A DNA stretch of 64,000 bases, from assembly GCF_044784365.2 (NCBI RefSeq), contig NZ_CP173065.2. The stretch is one strand, 5' to 3'. The DNA comes from Cetobacterium_A somerae (GTDB lineage Bacteria; Fusobacteriota; Fusobacteriia; Fusobacteriales; Fusobacteriaceae). The position numbers and the translations under genes were made by a program. This document shows, piece after piece, positions 27,595 through 37,007 of the stretch (position 1 is the first letter of the stretch; each line of letters opens with the position of its first letter). A model generated the notes under the pieces. The model worked only from the letters and a program-made list of their open reading frames with translations. It had not been told where the DNA came from and did not search any database.

Positions 27595-29208
27595 ATGATA
27601 AAAAAAGAAAAAGTAATAGTATCGATAGTTTCTGTGTTAATAATAATAATCGGTTTTATGTTATTATTTAATAGAAAAAAAATAGAAAATATATTAAAAA
27701 ATAATAAAAGCATTTCTAAAATATATGAAAATAGTGAGAAGAAAAAAAATGAAAAAATTTTTGATATAAAATTAAAAGATGGAAAATTAAAAAGAATTCT
27801 AGAAAGTTTATCTCCAGATAAAATGGAAATGGCAGTTTCTATTTTAAAAGATGGAAAATTAGTTGATTTTATAAATAATCCAGATATAGCTTCTTATTCA
27901 GAAAATACAGATTACAATAAAGCAGTAGAAAATGCTAAAGTTATAAAAGGTTTAAAAGAATTAGCATTGTTATCTCCAGAATTAGGTAAGTATTTTAAAG
28001 AAGATTTAATAAAAAGTAATTTTGATAACAATATTAAAACTATTGAAAATAGACCTGAAGTTATAAAAATCAAAGATAGAATAACTAAACTATTACCAAT
28101 AAAAAATAGTAAAGATACTTTTGATCAACTTTCAGAAGAAAACTTAATAGAAATAAGTGAAATTTTATCTAAATCTCCTATAACTGTTGAGTTTGTTGAA
28201 AAAAAAGATATGAAAAAATATGATTTAGAGGAAATTGTTGAAATAAGTAAAACTCTTTATAAAATTGGAAATGTAAATCCAAGTTTAGCAATAGAGATAG
28301 AAGAGATGTTAAAAGGATTTGATATTAGAAAAGCTGCTTTATACGGTGATTTATACGTTCAAGATGAAAAATATGAAAAAGAATTAAAGAAAGAATACGA
28401 AGAGAAAAACTATACCTTTGAAGATCCATTTATAAGATATAATCCATATGGAAGAACACCATTGGCTTATGGTATGAAATATGAACCAAGTAGCGATACA
28501 GAATTATTAAAAGTAACAATAATGGGTATAGGTGGAATGCCTAATTTTAGTTATGAAAAAAAATATGTATCAGGAGATATTTTACCAATAGTAGGATTAT
28601 ATCCAAAAGTGGAAAATATAGTTTTAATTGAACAGTTAAATCCGAATGATAAAAAAGTTATAAAGAGTAAAAAGCTAAAATTAAAGACGATACCAATAGA
28701 TGATAAATTGCCAGCTATTTATATTGAAAAAAGAGTTCCAGGAAGTATTCAACCAGGATTTAACTTAGCTTCTTATAATTTAAAGGATGAGGGGTTACCA
28801 TTTGCTTTTGATAGCATGGGAAATATAAGATATATTTTAAAAACTGGGAAAGAGATGAGAAAAGTTAAAATTGAAAAAGAGGATTCAGGTGTTTGGGAAG
28901 TAAAAAATGATGAGGATAAATTTCAATTAGATATTTTAGGGAAGATACTTGGAAGAATTGGTAGAGATGATGAAGATGCAGCTAGTAAAAATAAAAAAAC
29001 AAAGTACTTAATTAGAAATAATAATATATTAACAGTTGTATCTTATAGAGATGAGGCTTATCCAACAGCCTTATTTTCAGAGTATGGTTTAGATTCTAAA
29101 GATGAAATATTTAAGGCAATTATATTTTATGATAAAAATGGAGCTGATGAAAATATAATAGAGGATGGAGAAAGAGTCGTTCTTTATGAAGGAGATAGTG
29201 AGAATTAA
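27595..29208 (+). CDS. Membrane-anchored protein with arylsulfotransferase (ASST) N-domain, no catalytic propeller
   Basis: The 537-residue protein has one N-terminal membrane helix (about residues 8-25, VIVSIVSVLIIIIGFMLLF) and a long helical Lys/Glu-rich stretch to about 270. Then comes a beta domain matching the ASST N-terminal domain: NPYGRTPLAYG near 281-291 and DILPIVGLYPKVENIVLI near 325-342. GLPFAFDSMGNIRYIL (near 401-416) resembles the first strand of the ASST propeller, but only about 120 residues follow and the six-bladed catalytic part is missing. It heads the polysaccharide genes and overlaps the next start (TAATG). It may bind or guide a polymer at the membrane; catalysis seems unlikely. 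ATG 27595 follows a GGGGTGA site. Confidence 0.65.
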   Translation: MIKKEKVIVSIVSVLIIIIGFMLLFNRKKIENILKNNKSISKIYENSEKKKNEKIFDIKLKDGKLKRILESLSPDKMEMAVSILKDGKLVDFINNPDIASYSENTDYNKAVENAKVIKGLKELALLSPELGKYFKEDLIKSNFDNNIKTIENRPEVIKIKDRITKLLPIKNSKDTFDQLSEENLIEISEILSKSPITVEFVEKKDMKKYDLEEIVEISKTLYKIGNVNPSLAIEIEEMLKGFDIRKAALYGDLYVQDEKYEKELKKEYEEKNYTFEDPFIRYNPYGRTPLAYGMKYEPSSDTELLKVTIMGIGGMPNFSYEKKYVSGDILPIVGLYPKVENIVLIEQLNPNDKKVIKSKKLKLKTIPIDDKLPAIYIEKRVPGSIQPGFNLASYNLKDEGLPFAFDSMGNIRYILKTGKEMRKVKIEKEDSGVWEVKNDEDKFQLDILGKILGRIGRDDEDAASKNKKTKYLIRNNNILTVVSYRDEAYPTALFSEYGLDSKDEIFKAIIFYDKNGADENIIEDGERVVLYEGDSEN

Positions 29209-30443
29209 TGTTAAGAGCGTTTTATATAGGTATTTTAGGTATTCTATTTTTAATATTAACAAATTTCTTAGGGTTAACATTAGAAACGAGCATCATAGGT
29301 ATTGGAGTATTTTCTTTTATAATATTAGGGCTATATTTATTTGATTTAATGAATTTTGATGTGCCTAAGTATTCAATAAGAAATTATCTAACTGTAATTG
29401 GATTAAACTTTATATTCTTTTTTATTTGGTTTTTTATAAGTTGGGATTTTTGGTTGATTATATTCTTTGTTTTGTTTGCTACGATTACTATTTTTTTAAG
29501 AACACTTATAAATATAAGTGTTTACAGAATTAAACCAGTTACTATTTATGGATCTGGGGAGTTAAAATTTAACTTAGAAAAGAGTTTAGAGAAATTAGAG
29601 GGATATAGTTATATTGATTTTAATGATAATATTGACCAATTAGAAAGCTTTGTAAAAACTAATAATATAAGATTATTATTATTAGGAAAGATTAAATTAG
29701 AGGAAAAAGAAATTGAAAAAATACTAAAAATAAAATTAAGAAATACTCATGTAATGGGATATTTAGATTATATGTTAGAAATCGAAAAAAAAGTTGAAGT
29801 TTCATATATAAATGAAGAGTGGTTATTAAATGCCTATGGATTCGAGATTTTAAGAAGTAAGTTTCAAAATAAGGTAAAAAGAGTTTTTGATATTGGAATG
29901 TCTATTATAATAGGTGCTTTAACTTTTCCAATCATGATAATTGCTGCCATAATTGTTAAAATAGAAAGTCCGGGTCCAATTATATATTCTCAAGATAGAG
30001 TTGGAGAAAATGAAAAAGAATTTCCTGTATATAAATTTAGAAGTATGAGACAGGATGCAGAGAAAGATGGTGCAAAATGGGCTCAAAAAAATGATCCAAG
30101 AGTTACAAAATTTGGAAATTTTATGAGAAAAACAAGAGTAGATGAATTACCTCAACTTTTAAATGTTATTAGAGGAGATATGAGTTTTATTGGACCAAGA
30201 CCTGAAAGAATGGTTTTTATAAAGGAGTTAGAAAAACAAATTCCTTATTATGGTTTAAGACACATGGTAAAACCAGGACTTACTGGATGGGCACAAGTAA
30301 TGTATCCGTATGGGGCAACAGTAGAAGATGCTAAAAATAAATTAGAATATGATTTATATTATATAAAGTGTTATAGCTTATATTTAGATATAGTAATTTT
30401 ATTTAAAACTTTAAAAACAGTTGTTTTTGGAAAAGGAAGGTAA
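29208..30443 (+). CDS. Undecaprenyl-phosphate sugar phosphotransferase (WcaJ/polyprenyl glycosylphosphotransferase type)
   Basis: The 411-residue membrane enzyme starts polysaccharide repeat synthesis by moving a sugar-1-phosphate to undecaprenyl phosphate. About four N-terminal membrane helices (residues 5-95) and a central Rossmann-like part precede the C-terminal catalytic domain (from about 222), which has the re-entrant hydrophobic segment IIIGALTFPIMIIAAIIVKI and motifs KFRSMRQDAE, TRVDELPQLLNVIRGDMS and IGPRPER. The sugar is not predictable. Start overlaps the previous stop by one base. Confidence 0.93.
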   Translation: MLRAFYIGILGILFLILTNFLGLTLETSIIGIGVFSFIILGLYLFDLMNFDVPKYSIRNYLTVIGLNFIFFFIWFFISWDFWLIIFFVLFATITIFLRTLINISVYRIKPVTIYGSGELKFNLEKSLEKLEGYSYIDFNDNIDQLESFVKTNNIRLLLLGKIKLEEKEIEKILKIKLRNTHVMGYLDYMLEIEKKVEVSYINEEWLLNAYGFEILRSKFQNKVKRVFDIGMSIIIGALTFPIMIIAAIIVKIESPGPIIYSQDRVGENEKEFPVYKFRSMRQDAEKDGAKWAQKNDPRVTKFGNFMRKTRVDELPQLLNVIRGDMSFIGPRPERMVFIKELEKQIPYYGLRHMVKPGLTGWAQVMYPYGATVEDAKNKLEYDLYYIKCYSLYLDIVILFKTLKTVVFGKGR

Positions 30444-30448
30444 GAGTG

Positions 30449-31246
30449 ATGATAACTGTATTTACACCAACCTATAATAGAGAACAAACATTGAGGAGAT
30501 TATATAAAAGTTTAAAAAATCAAACAGTGAAAAACTTTGAATGGATAGTTGTTGATGATGGTTCGAGTGATGGAACTGAAAAATTGATAAAAGAATTTAT
30601 AGATGAAGATGAGATTCCCATATTATATAAAAGAGTAAAAAATGGTGGGAAGATGAGAGCAATAAATATAGGTGTTTCTTTAGCTGAAAAAGAGTTTTTC
30701 TTTATTGTTGATAGTGATGATTATTTAAGCGAAAAAGCAATGGAAACAATAGAGGAAGAAATTGTAACCTTACCAGATGATTATGCTGGAATTGTATTCA
30801 GAAAGGTTGAAGTTTTTGATAATGGAGAAAGTGTTAGAAAAAATGAAACTTTTGGGGGAGCTCAAATAGATAGTAATCCTTTAGATATATTTTACAATAA
30901 AAAAATATTAGGAGATAAGGCTGAAATAGTTAAAACTTCTATAATGAGAGAGTATCCTTTTCCAGAAATAGAGAATGAAAAATTTATTCCCGAAGGATAT
31001 ATTTGGAATCAGATAGGTGAAAACTATATTTTTAGATACATAGATAAGGGTATATATTACTATCAATATTTGGATGATGGTTATACAAGAAAATTTAATG
31101 AGATAATAAAAAATAATCCTAAAGGATTAAAATTATATTACCAATATATGTTGAGAAAAAAAATCCCAATTAAAAATAAAGTTAAGTTTTTAATTAGATT
31201 TTTCCAATCGATGTATTATGATTGGAAAAAAGAAAAGGAGAATTAA
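30449..31246 (+). CDS. Family 2 glycosyltransferase
   Basis: The 265-residue protein has a GT-A fold: FTPTYNREQTLRRLYKSL at the N-terminus, DDGSSDGTEKLI, and the metal-binding DXD as FIVDSDDYLS. Cytoplasmic, no membrane helices. ATG 30449 is preferred over GTG 30446 because AAGGAAGG lies 8 nt before it. Donor and acceptor are unknown. Confidence 0.9.
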   Translation: MITVFTPTYNREQTLRRLYKSLKNQTVKNFEWIVVDDGSSDGTEKLIKEFIDEDEIPILYKRVKNGGKMRAINIGVSLAEKEFFFIVDSDDYLSEKAMETIEEEIVTLPDDYAGIVFRKVEVFDNGESVRKNETFGGAQIDSNPLDIFYNKKILGDKAEIVKTSIMREYPFPEIENEKFIPEGYIWNQIGENYIFRYIDKGIYYYQYLDDGYTRKFNEIIKNNPKGLKLYYQYMLRKKIPIKNKVKFLIRFFQSMYYDWKKEKEN

Positions 31247-32305
31247 ATGAAAATACTTCACATAATAACATCTTTAGAATTAGGTGGAGCAGAAAAGCTA
31301 CTATTAGATTTAATTCCAGCTCAAAAAAAACAGGGAATGGAAGTGGAGTTATTAGTTTTAGATACTAAAAATGAAAAATTTTTAGAAGAATATAAAAAAA
31401 GAGGTGTAAAAATTTACACTCTTAAAGCAAATGATAAATTTAGTTTAAGAAATCCATTTGAAATATCTAAAATAGTAAAAGAAAATAAAATAGATATAGT
31501 ACATGCTCATCTTGTTCATGCTCAAATTTGGACAAGTATTGTAAAATATTTAAATAAAAAAGTAGTGTATATAACAACAGAACATAGTACTCACAATAGA
31601 AGAAGAGAGAAGTGGGTATATAAAATTTTAGATAAATTTATATATAGTTCTTACGATAAAGTAATAGCAATATCAGAAGCTACTGCTAGAGAACTTATGA
31701 AATGGGTAGGATTAAATATAAAAAAAATAGAGATTATACCTAATGGAGTTTCATTAAGGGCATTTATGGGAAAGCCTAAAGAGAGAAAAGGAAATAATTT
31801 AATAATGGTTTCAAGGTTTCATTCATCTAAAGATCACTTAACCGTAGTACGAGCAATGGAGAAATTACCCAAAAATTATACGTTGACTTTTGTTGGAGAA
31901 GGAGAAACTCAAGAAGCTGTAAAGCGTGAAGTTTTAATGTTAAATTTAAATGATAGAGTTCAATTTTTAGGGTATTCAAATTCTATTCCAGCACTTTTAA
32001 AAAGAAGTGATATAGCGATACAATCATCTAATTTTGAAGGATTTGGATTAAGTGCATTAGAGGCTATGGCAGCAGGAACTCCTATTGTAGCAAGTGATGT
32101 AGAGGGATTGGCTAATGTTGTTGGGGATAGTGGACTTCTTTTTAAACTGGGAGATGTAAATGATTTAGTAAAAAAAATTATGAGTTTGGAAGATCAAAAA
32201 TATTATTTTGAAAAAAGCAAAGCAGGGATAAAAAATAGCTTAATATATTCAATTGAAGGAACTGCAAAAAAATATATAAACATTTATAAAGAGGAACTAA
32301 AATGA
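31247..32305 (+). CDS. Family 4 glycosyltransferase
   Basis: The 352-residue GT-B protein opens with HIITSLELGGAEKLLLDLIP and has the C-terminal donor-site motif FEGFGLSALEAMAAGTP with the EX7E pattern. VHAHLVHAQIW and NGVSLRAF are further family blocks. It begins right behind the GT2 gene and its stop overlaps the next gene by ATGA. Confidence 0.92.
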   Translation: MKILHIITSLELGGAEKLLLDLIPAQKKQGMEVELLVLDTKNEKFLEEYKKRGVKIYTLKANDKFSLRNPFEISKIVKENKIDIVHAHLVHAQIWTSIVKYLNKKVVYITTEHSTHNRRREKWVYKILDKFIYSSYDKVIAISEATARELMKWVGLNIKKIEIIPNGVSLRAFMGKPKERKGNNLIMVSRFHSSKDHLTVVRAMEKLPKNYTLTFVGEGETQEAVKREVLMLNLNDRVQFLGYSNSIPALLKRSDIAIQSSNFEGFGLSALEAMAAGTPIVASDVEGLANVVGDSGLLFKLGDVNDLVKKIMSLEDQKYYFEKSKAGIKNSLIYSIEGTAKKYINIYKEELK

Positions 32306-33423
32306 TTTTTATATCAATAGCTTTGATATTATTAGTGTTAGGAGTTTATGATGTTTTTTCAGAAAATAAAGCTCAAAAGGAAAAAATCTTAAAAGGTATA
32401 ATTATTATTTTAATTATATTTTTAGGAACAAGAGGATTTTTAGGATGGGATTGGTATTTTTACTATCCTTCCTTTATGAACTCAACTTACATTTATGAAA
32501 AAGGATATATGTTATATACCTCTTTAATTAGAGGTTTTTTTAGAAACTATATTTTTTATCAATTGATAACTACAACTATTGATTTTATAGCTTTATATTT
32601 TATATTTAAAAAATATTGTAAATATCCAATAATGGCATTTGCAATATTTTTTAGTATTCAAGGATTACATATTGAAGTAGAACTATTAAGAAATATAAAA
32701 GCAATGATTTTATTTTTATTCTCTATTCAATATATAAAAGAAAGGAAAATAGCTCCTTTTTTAATTTTAAATATATTGGGAATACTATTTCATACAAGTG
32801 CAGTATTTTATTTACCAATGTATTTTATTTTAAATTATAATTATAAAAATAAAATTATAATGGGTATTTTTATATTGGGAAGTATATATTATTTACTAGA
32901 CTTAAAAATTTTTCACTTAATTTTTAAATTAAATTTCGAATACTTACCCAAAATTCTTGAAAATAAATTAATTAACTATAAAGATGTAGTTCCTAAAGAT
33001 TTAATAAGAGGATTAAATTTATTTTATTTAGAAAGAGCTTTAATATTTTTCTTAGCATATAAGTATGAAAAAGATGTAATTATAAAAAATAGCGCTTATA
33101 TTTGGATATCTATATTTCTTTTTACTTCAGAGCTTTCTATAGTTTCATTAAGAATAGGAATATTATTTATTTATGGAGCTTGGTTAGTTTTAACAAGAGC
33201 GATAGAAAATGTAAAAAATAAGAAAATTTTAGTAATAATTATATGTTTACTATGTTTTGTAAGAATCTATAAAAGTATGATGTTTCCAGGAAACAAAATA
33301 AATTATAAATATGAAAATGCTATTTTTAATAAATTAAATTATGAGAAAAGAGAGAAGGAACTGATTGAAAGTAAAAAATACTTGAAAGAAAGTCATGGAA
33401 AAGAACTATTAATACAATATTAA
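32302..33423 (+). CDS. EpsG/Wzy-type polysaccharide polymerase
   Basis: The 373-residue protein is very hydrophobic with about ten membrane segments. The first loop contains GTRGFLGWDWYFYYPSF, and SIQGLHIEVELLRNIKAM followed by HTSAVFYLPM fits EpsG-family polymerases (Arg-rich loop then His-Ser/Thr). Its place among glycosyltransferases makes it the likely repeat-unit polymerase. Confidence 0.78.
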   Translation: MIFISIALILLVLGVYDVFSENKAQKEKILKGIIIILIIFLGTRGFLGWDWYFYYPSFMNSTYIYEKGYMLYTSLIRGFFRNYIFYQLITTTIDFIALYFIFKKYCKYPIMAFAIFFSIQGLHIEVELLRNIKAMILFLFSIQYIKERKIAPFLILNILGILFHTSAVFYLPMYFILNYNYKNKIIMGIFILGSIYYLLDLKIFHLIFKLNFEYLPKILENKLINYKDVVPKDLIRGLNLFYLERALIFFLAYKYEKDVIIKNSAYIWISIFLFTSELSIVSLRIGILFIYGAWLVLTRAIENVKNKKILVIIICLLCFVRIYKSMMFPGNKINYKYENAIFNKLNYEKREKELIESKKYLKESHGKELLIQY

Positions 33424-33436
33424 TTGAGAGGTATTT

Positions 33437-34552
33437 ATGAAAAAGTTAAAAATATTTTTTACTGCAAATGTACTTTGGGATATATATATATTCAGATATG
33501 GAGTTATAAAAGCATTGATAGATGATGGGCACGAGGTAGTAGCTGTAGCTCCAAAAGACTCTAGAATAGATTTTCCAAAAGACCTTGGAATTAGACACAT
33601 TCCTATAGAGTTAAGTTTAAGAGGAGTAAATCCTGTAAAGGATTTTCAATTGTTTCTTCAATTAAAAAATATTTATATTGAAGAGAAGCCTGATATTATT
33701 TTTCACTACACAATTAAACCAAATATTTATGGAACTTTAGCAGCTAAATGTGCAAAAATTCCAAGTATAGCAGTTTTAACAGGATTGGGTTACTCCTTTG
33801 TTGAAGGAGGAATTGTGTCTAAAATAGCTAAAACTTTATATAGGATTTCTTTAAATTACTCCAAAGAGGTTTGGGTTTTAAATCAAGATGATAGAAAACG
33901 TTTAATAGATGAAAATATTGTGAATGAGAAAAAAATATTCATTCTTCCCGGAGAAGGAGTTAATACAGAGAAATTTAAACCAATTTCAAGAAAGTCGAAT
34001 AAAGAGTTGATTTTTTTAATGGTAGCCAGAGCTTTTTACGATAAAGGTGTTAGAGAATACGTTGAAGCTGCTAGAATAATTAAAGAAAAGAAATATGAAG
34101 TTAAATTTTTATTTTTAGGAGCTTTAGGTGGAGATGCAGCAAACGGTGTAAACGAGGCTAAAATGAATGAGTATGAAAAAGCAGGGATATTAGAGTACTT
34201 AGGACATCGTAAGGATGTAGAAAACGTTATAAACGCATCTGATTGTGTAGTTTTACCATCTTATAGAGAGGGTATCTCTAAAGTTTTAATGGAAGCTGCA
34301 AGTATGGAAAAACCAATAATTGCAACAAATGTAACTGGATGCAAAGAGATTATTGAGGATAAAAAAAATGGTTATTTAGTTAATGTAAAAGATTCGATAG
34401 ATTTATCAGAAAAAATTGAGAGATTTATTAATTTGTCAAATGAAGAAAGAGATGAAATGGGAAAAAATGGACGTAAAAAGATATTAAATGAATTTGATGA
34501 AAAAATAATAATAGAGATATATAGGAGAAAGTTATGGAACTTACATTTATAG
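33437..34552 (+). CDS. Family 4 glycosyltransferase, PglA-like
   Basis: The 371-residue GT-B enzyme has HYTIKPNIYGTLAAK and LTGLGYSF in the N-domain and PSYREGISKVLMEAASMEKP in the C-domain. These blocks are common in transferases that add the second residue (often an N-acetylhexosamine or galactose) to a lipid-linked sugar. Specificity is inferred only. GAGAGG precedes ATG. The 3' end overlaps the next gene by 19 nt. Confidence 0.9.
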   Translation: MKKLKIFFTANVLWDIYIFRYGVIKALIDDGHEVVAVAPKDSRIDFPKDLGIRHIPIELSLRGVNPVKDFQLFLQLKNIYIEEKPDIIFHYTIKPNIYGTLAAKCAKIPSIAVLTGLGYSFVEGGIVSKIAKTLYRISLNYSKEVWVLNQDDRKRLIDENIVNEKKIFILPGEGVNTEKFKPISRKSNKELIFLMVARAFYDKGVREYVEAARIIKEKKYEVKFLFLGALGGDAANGVNEAKMNEYEKAGILEYLGHRKDVENVINASDCVVLPSYREGISKVLMEAASMEKPIIATNVTGCKEIIEDKKNGYLVNVKDSIDLSEKIERFINLSNEERDEMGKNGRKKILNEFDEKIIIEIYRRKLWNLHL

Positions 34553-35520
34553 TACCAGTTTACAATGTTGAAACTTTTTTAGAAGAATGTTTAGATAGTA
34601 TATATAAGGTGGAGAATATAGAGTACGAGGTTATTTTAGTAAATGATGGTTCAACAGATAGAAGTTTAGATATTTTAAAAAAATATAAAGAGAAGTATCC
34701 AGAGATAACAAAAATTATAGATAAAAAAAATGGTGGATTATCATCAGCAAGAAATGCTGGGATAAGAGATGCAAAAGGTGAATATCTATCATTTATAGAT
34801 AGTGATGATATAATTGACTCTAAAGGATTTGAAGAATTTTTTAAAGAGGGACAAAAATTAGATTTAGATATAATGGTTGGAAATATGAGATATTTTTCTA
34901 CTGAAAAAATTGGAGAACCTCTTTTTAGATCTCAAGAAATTAAAGATTTTACAGTTGGGAAAGGAACTAAATTTTTTCTAACTCTTTTTCAAGGAACAAA
35001 ATGTTTTAGAGAAGAGGTTGTAGATGACGTTTATAGAAGAGATTTTATATGTGAAAATAAGTTATATTTTCATGACAATTTGATACATGAAGATAGCTAT
35101 TTTACTCCAATGGTTTATTTAAAAGCTAAAAGAGTTAAATATATAGATATAGCATTTTATTATTATAGACAGAGAAGTGGTAGTATAATGAGTGTTATAA
35201 CAGATAAAAGTATAAACTCTCTTGAAAAAATTTGTTATATGCTCTTAAATGAATATAGTAAAACGGATGATTATGGAAGAGAGGCATTATCAAAACTTTT
35301 ACCAAGTTTCTATAAAGTTGTTGTTTATAGATATATAAATTCTAATAAAAATTATAAAGAAAAATTAAAAAATTATAGAACAATTTTTAAGGATGTAAAA
35401 GGTATAAAAAATAGAAATTTTGAAGAGATATTGGTTTATATCGCTCCTAAACTTTCTAATTTATTAAGAAAGTTAATGAGAAAAGATATAGGAAATACTC
35501 AAAAAATACCTAATTTCTAG
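34534..35520 (+). CDS. Family 2 glycosyltransferase
   Basis: The 328-residue protein starts with LTFIVPVYNVETFLEECLDS, has NDGSTDRSLDIL, NGGLSSARNAGI and the DXD motif FIDSDDII, and a C-terminal helical part (about 220-328). Typical of capsule and exopolysaccharide transferases. ATG 34534 follows AGGAGAAAG inside the preceding gene. Confidence 0.9.
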   Translation: MELTFIVPVYNVETFLEECLDSIYKVENIEYEVILVNDGSTDRSLDILKKYKEKYPEITKIIDKKNGGLSSARNAGIRDAKGEYLSFIDSDDIIDSKGFEEFFKEGQKLDLDIMVGNMRYFSTEKIGEPLFRSQEIKDFTVGKGTKFFLTLFQGTKCFREEVVDDVYRRDFICENKLYFHDNLIHEDSYFTPMVYLKAKRVKYIDIAFYYYRQRSGSIMSVITDKSINSLEKICYMLLNEYSKTDDYGREALSKLLPSFYKVVVYRYINSNKNYKEKLKNYRTIFKDVKGIKNRNFEEILVYIAPKLSNLLRKLMRKDIGNTQKIPNF

Positions 35521-35528
35521 GAGGGATT

Positions 35529-36293
35529 ATGGAAAAAAAGATACATTACATCTGGTTAGGAAAAGGACCTAAACCAAATATAATGGATATATGTATAAAC
35601 TCATGGAGAGAAAAACTTCCAAATTATGAAATAATAGAGTGGAACGAAGATAATTTAGATTTTTATAATGAAATAAAAAAAAATAGGTTTTTAGAAGAGT
35701 GTTATAAAAGAAAATTGTGGGCATTTTTATCAGACTATTTTCGTGTTAAAGTTTTATATGAAAATGGTGGAATTTATTTAGATTCAGATATGCAAATTTT
35801 AAAATCCTTGGATAGATTTTTAGAGGATAAACTATTTTTAGGAATGGAAGATGAAAATCAACCAAGTGCAGGAATAATAGGAGCAGAAAAAGGTCATATA
35901 TTTTTTAAAAAAATGTTAGAGTTTTATGAAAATGATATTTGGAATATAAATGTATATACAATTCCAGCTATAATTCAGTATTTATTAAAAAAAGATTATA
36001 GCTTTATAGGAGAAAATAAAATTATAGAGTTAAAAGATGGAATAAAAATATATCCATATGAATATTTCTATCCATATCATTTTACAGAAGAATTTTCTTA
36101 TGAAAAAATAACTGAAAATACATATGGAATACACTGGTGGGGAAAAAGTTGGCATGGAAATAATAAAAAACTTTATTTTTTAGAGTTTAAAACTTTAAAA
36201 GGTTATAAAAAAAAGTTAATAAATTTACTTATTTTTTTAAATATTTTAGAACCAATTAGAAAAATTTATGAAAAATTTATAAAAAAAATATAA
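35529..36293 (+). CDS. Family 32-type glycosyltransferase (DXD sugar-binding)
   Basis: The 254-residue protein has the GT32 features KIHYIWLGKGPKP at the start, LWAFLSDYFRVKVLYENGG, and the DXD block YLDSDMQILKSLD; a late GIHWWGKSW matches the conserved HxxxxSW region. The C-terminal 40 residues are basic and may sit on the membrane. It is the last gene of the cluster and follows AGGAGG at 35519-35524. Confidence 0.88.
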   Translation: MEKKIHYIWLGKGPKPNIMDICINSWREKLPNYEIIEWNEDNLDFYNEIKKNRFLEECYKRKLWAFLSDYFRVKVLYENGGIYLDSDMQILKSLDRFLEDKLFLGMEDENQPSAGIIGAEKGHIFFKKMLEFYENDIWNINVYTIPAIIQYLLKKDYSFIGENKIIELKDGIKIYPYEYFYPYHFTEEFSYEKITENTYGIHWWGKSWHGNNKKLYFLEFKTLKGYKKKLINLLIFLNILEPIRKIYEKFIKKI

Positions 36294-36300
36294 TAAGATG

Positions 36301-36339
36301 CCTTTTGAAAACCATTGAAAAATAAAGGTTTTTAAAGGG
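36301..36339 (+). other. Hairpin behind the polysaccharide cluster, no T-run
   Basis: CCTTTTGAAAACC (36301-36313) and GGTTTTTAAAGG (36327-36338) are nearly complementary. No T tract follows, so it is not a classic terminator; it may stabilise the 3' end or act as a weak stop. Confidence 0.4.
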
Positions 36340-36385
36340 TGTCCAAGAAAACAAAAAAAAACTTTAAAAAAAATAAAAAAACTTG

Positions 36386-36414
36386 TTGACTTTGTTTATA
36401 ATTTATGATATTAT
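36386..36414 (+). promoter_or_regulatory. Promoter of the second tRNA cluster
   Basis: TTGACT (36386-36391), 17 nt and TATTAT (36409-36414). A leader with GC-rich short hairpins (GTCC-GTGA-GGAC at 36422-36433) follows before the first tRNA. Confidence 0.85.
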
Positions 36415-36472
36415 TATTAATGTCCGTGAGGGACAGCGAAGCGCGAAAGCGACAAGCTCCTTCAACTAGGAA

Positions 36473-36560
36473 GCCTGGGTGGCGGAATAGGTAGACGCAC
36501 AGGACTTAAAATCCTGAGCTATCTGATAGCGTGCCGGTTCGATTCCGGCCCCAGGCACCA
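36473..36560 (+). tRNA. tRNA-Leu (TAA)
   Basis: 88 nt with a long variable arm, anticodon TAA, acceptor GCCTGGG with CCCAGGC, CCA encoded. Confidence 0.95.
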
Positions 36561-36569
36561 CTTATATAT

Positions 36570-36645
36570 CGCGGGGTAGAGCAGTTGGCAGCTCGTCGGG
36601 CTCATAACCCGAAGGTCGTTGGTTCGAATCCAGCCCCCGCCACCA
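36570..36645 (+). tRNA. Initiator tRNA-fMet (CAT)
   Basis: 76 nt, anticodon CAT between GGG and CCC pairs of the anticodon stem, the initiator hallmark. The 1:72 position is an unpaired C-C, where E. coli has C-A. CCA encoded. Confidence 0.93.
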
Positions 36646-36676
36646 AAACAACTAAATAATAAAGATGGAATAATAT

Positions 36677-36752
36677 GCGGGAGTAGCTCAGTTGGTAGAG
36701 CGTCAGCCTTCCAAGCTGAATGTCGCGAGTTCGACCCTCGTCTCCCGCTCCA
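36677..36752 (+). tRNA. tRNA-Gly (TCC)
   Basis: 76 nt, anticodon TCC in loop CTTCCAA, acceptor GCGGGAG with CTCCCGC, discriminator T, CCA encoded. Confidence 0.95.
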
Positions 36753-36759
36753 TAAAAAT

Positions 36760-36835
36760 GCGTCATTAGCTCAGATGGTAGAGCACACGACTTTTAATCG
36801 TGTTGTCACTGGTTCGAGCCCAGTATGACGCACCA
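36760..36835 (+). tRNA. tRNA-Lys (TTT)
   Basis: 76 nt, anticodon TTT, acceptor GCGTCAT with ATGACGC, CCA encoded. Confidence 0.95.
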
Positions 36836-36841
36836 TCTAAT

Positions 36842-36918
<77 letters not shown>

Positions 36919-36923
36919 TAAAC

Positions 36924-37000
36924 GGATCCATAGCTCAGTTGGTTAGAGCACTCGGCTCATAACCGAGTGGTCGCTGGTTCGACTCCAGCTGGATCCACCA
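36924..37000 (+). tRNA. tRNA with CAT anticodon, elongator Met (or Ile2)
   Basis: 77 nt, anticodon CAT, acceptor GGATCCA with TGGATCC. The anticodon stem lacks the GGG/CCC initiator signature. Whether it is Met or lysidine-modified Ile cannot be settled by eye. Confidence 0.9.
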
Positions 37001-37007
37001 CTCACCT

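Noticed and set aside
36619..36828. 69-codon frame in the second tRNA cluster
   Set aside because: Crosses three tRNA genes.
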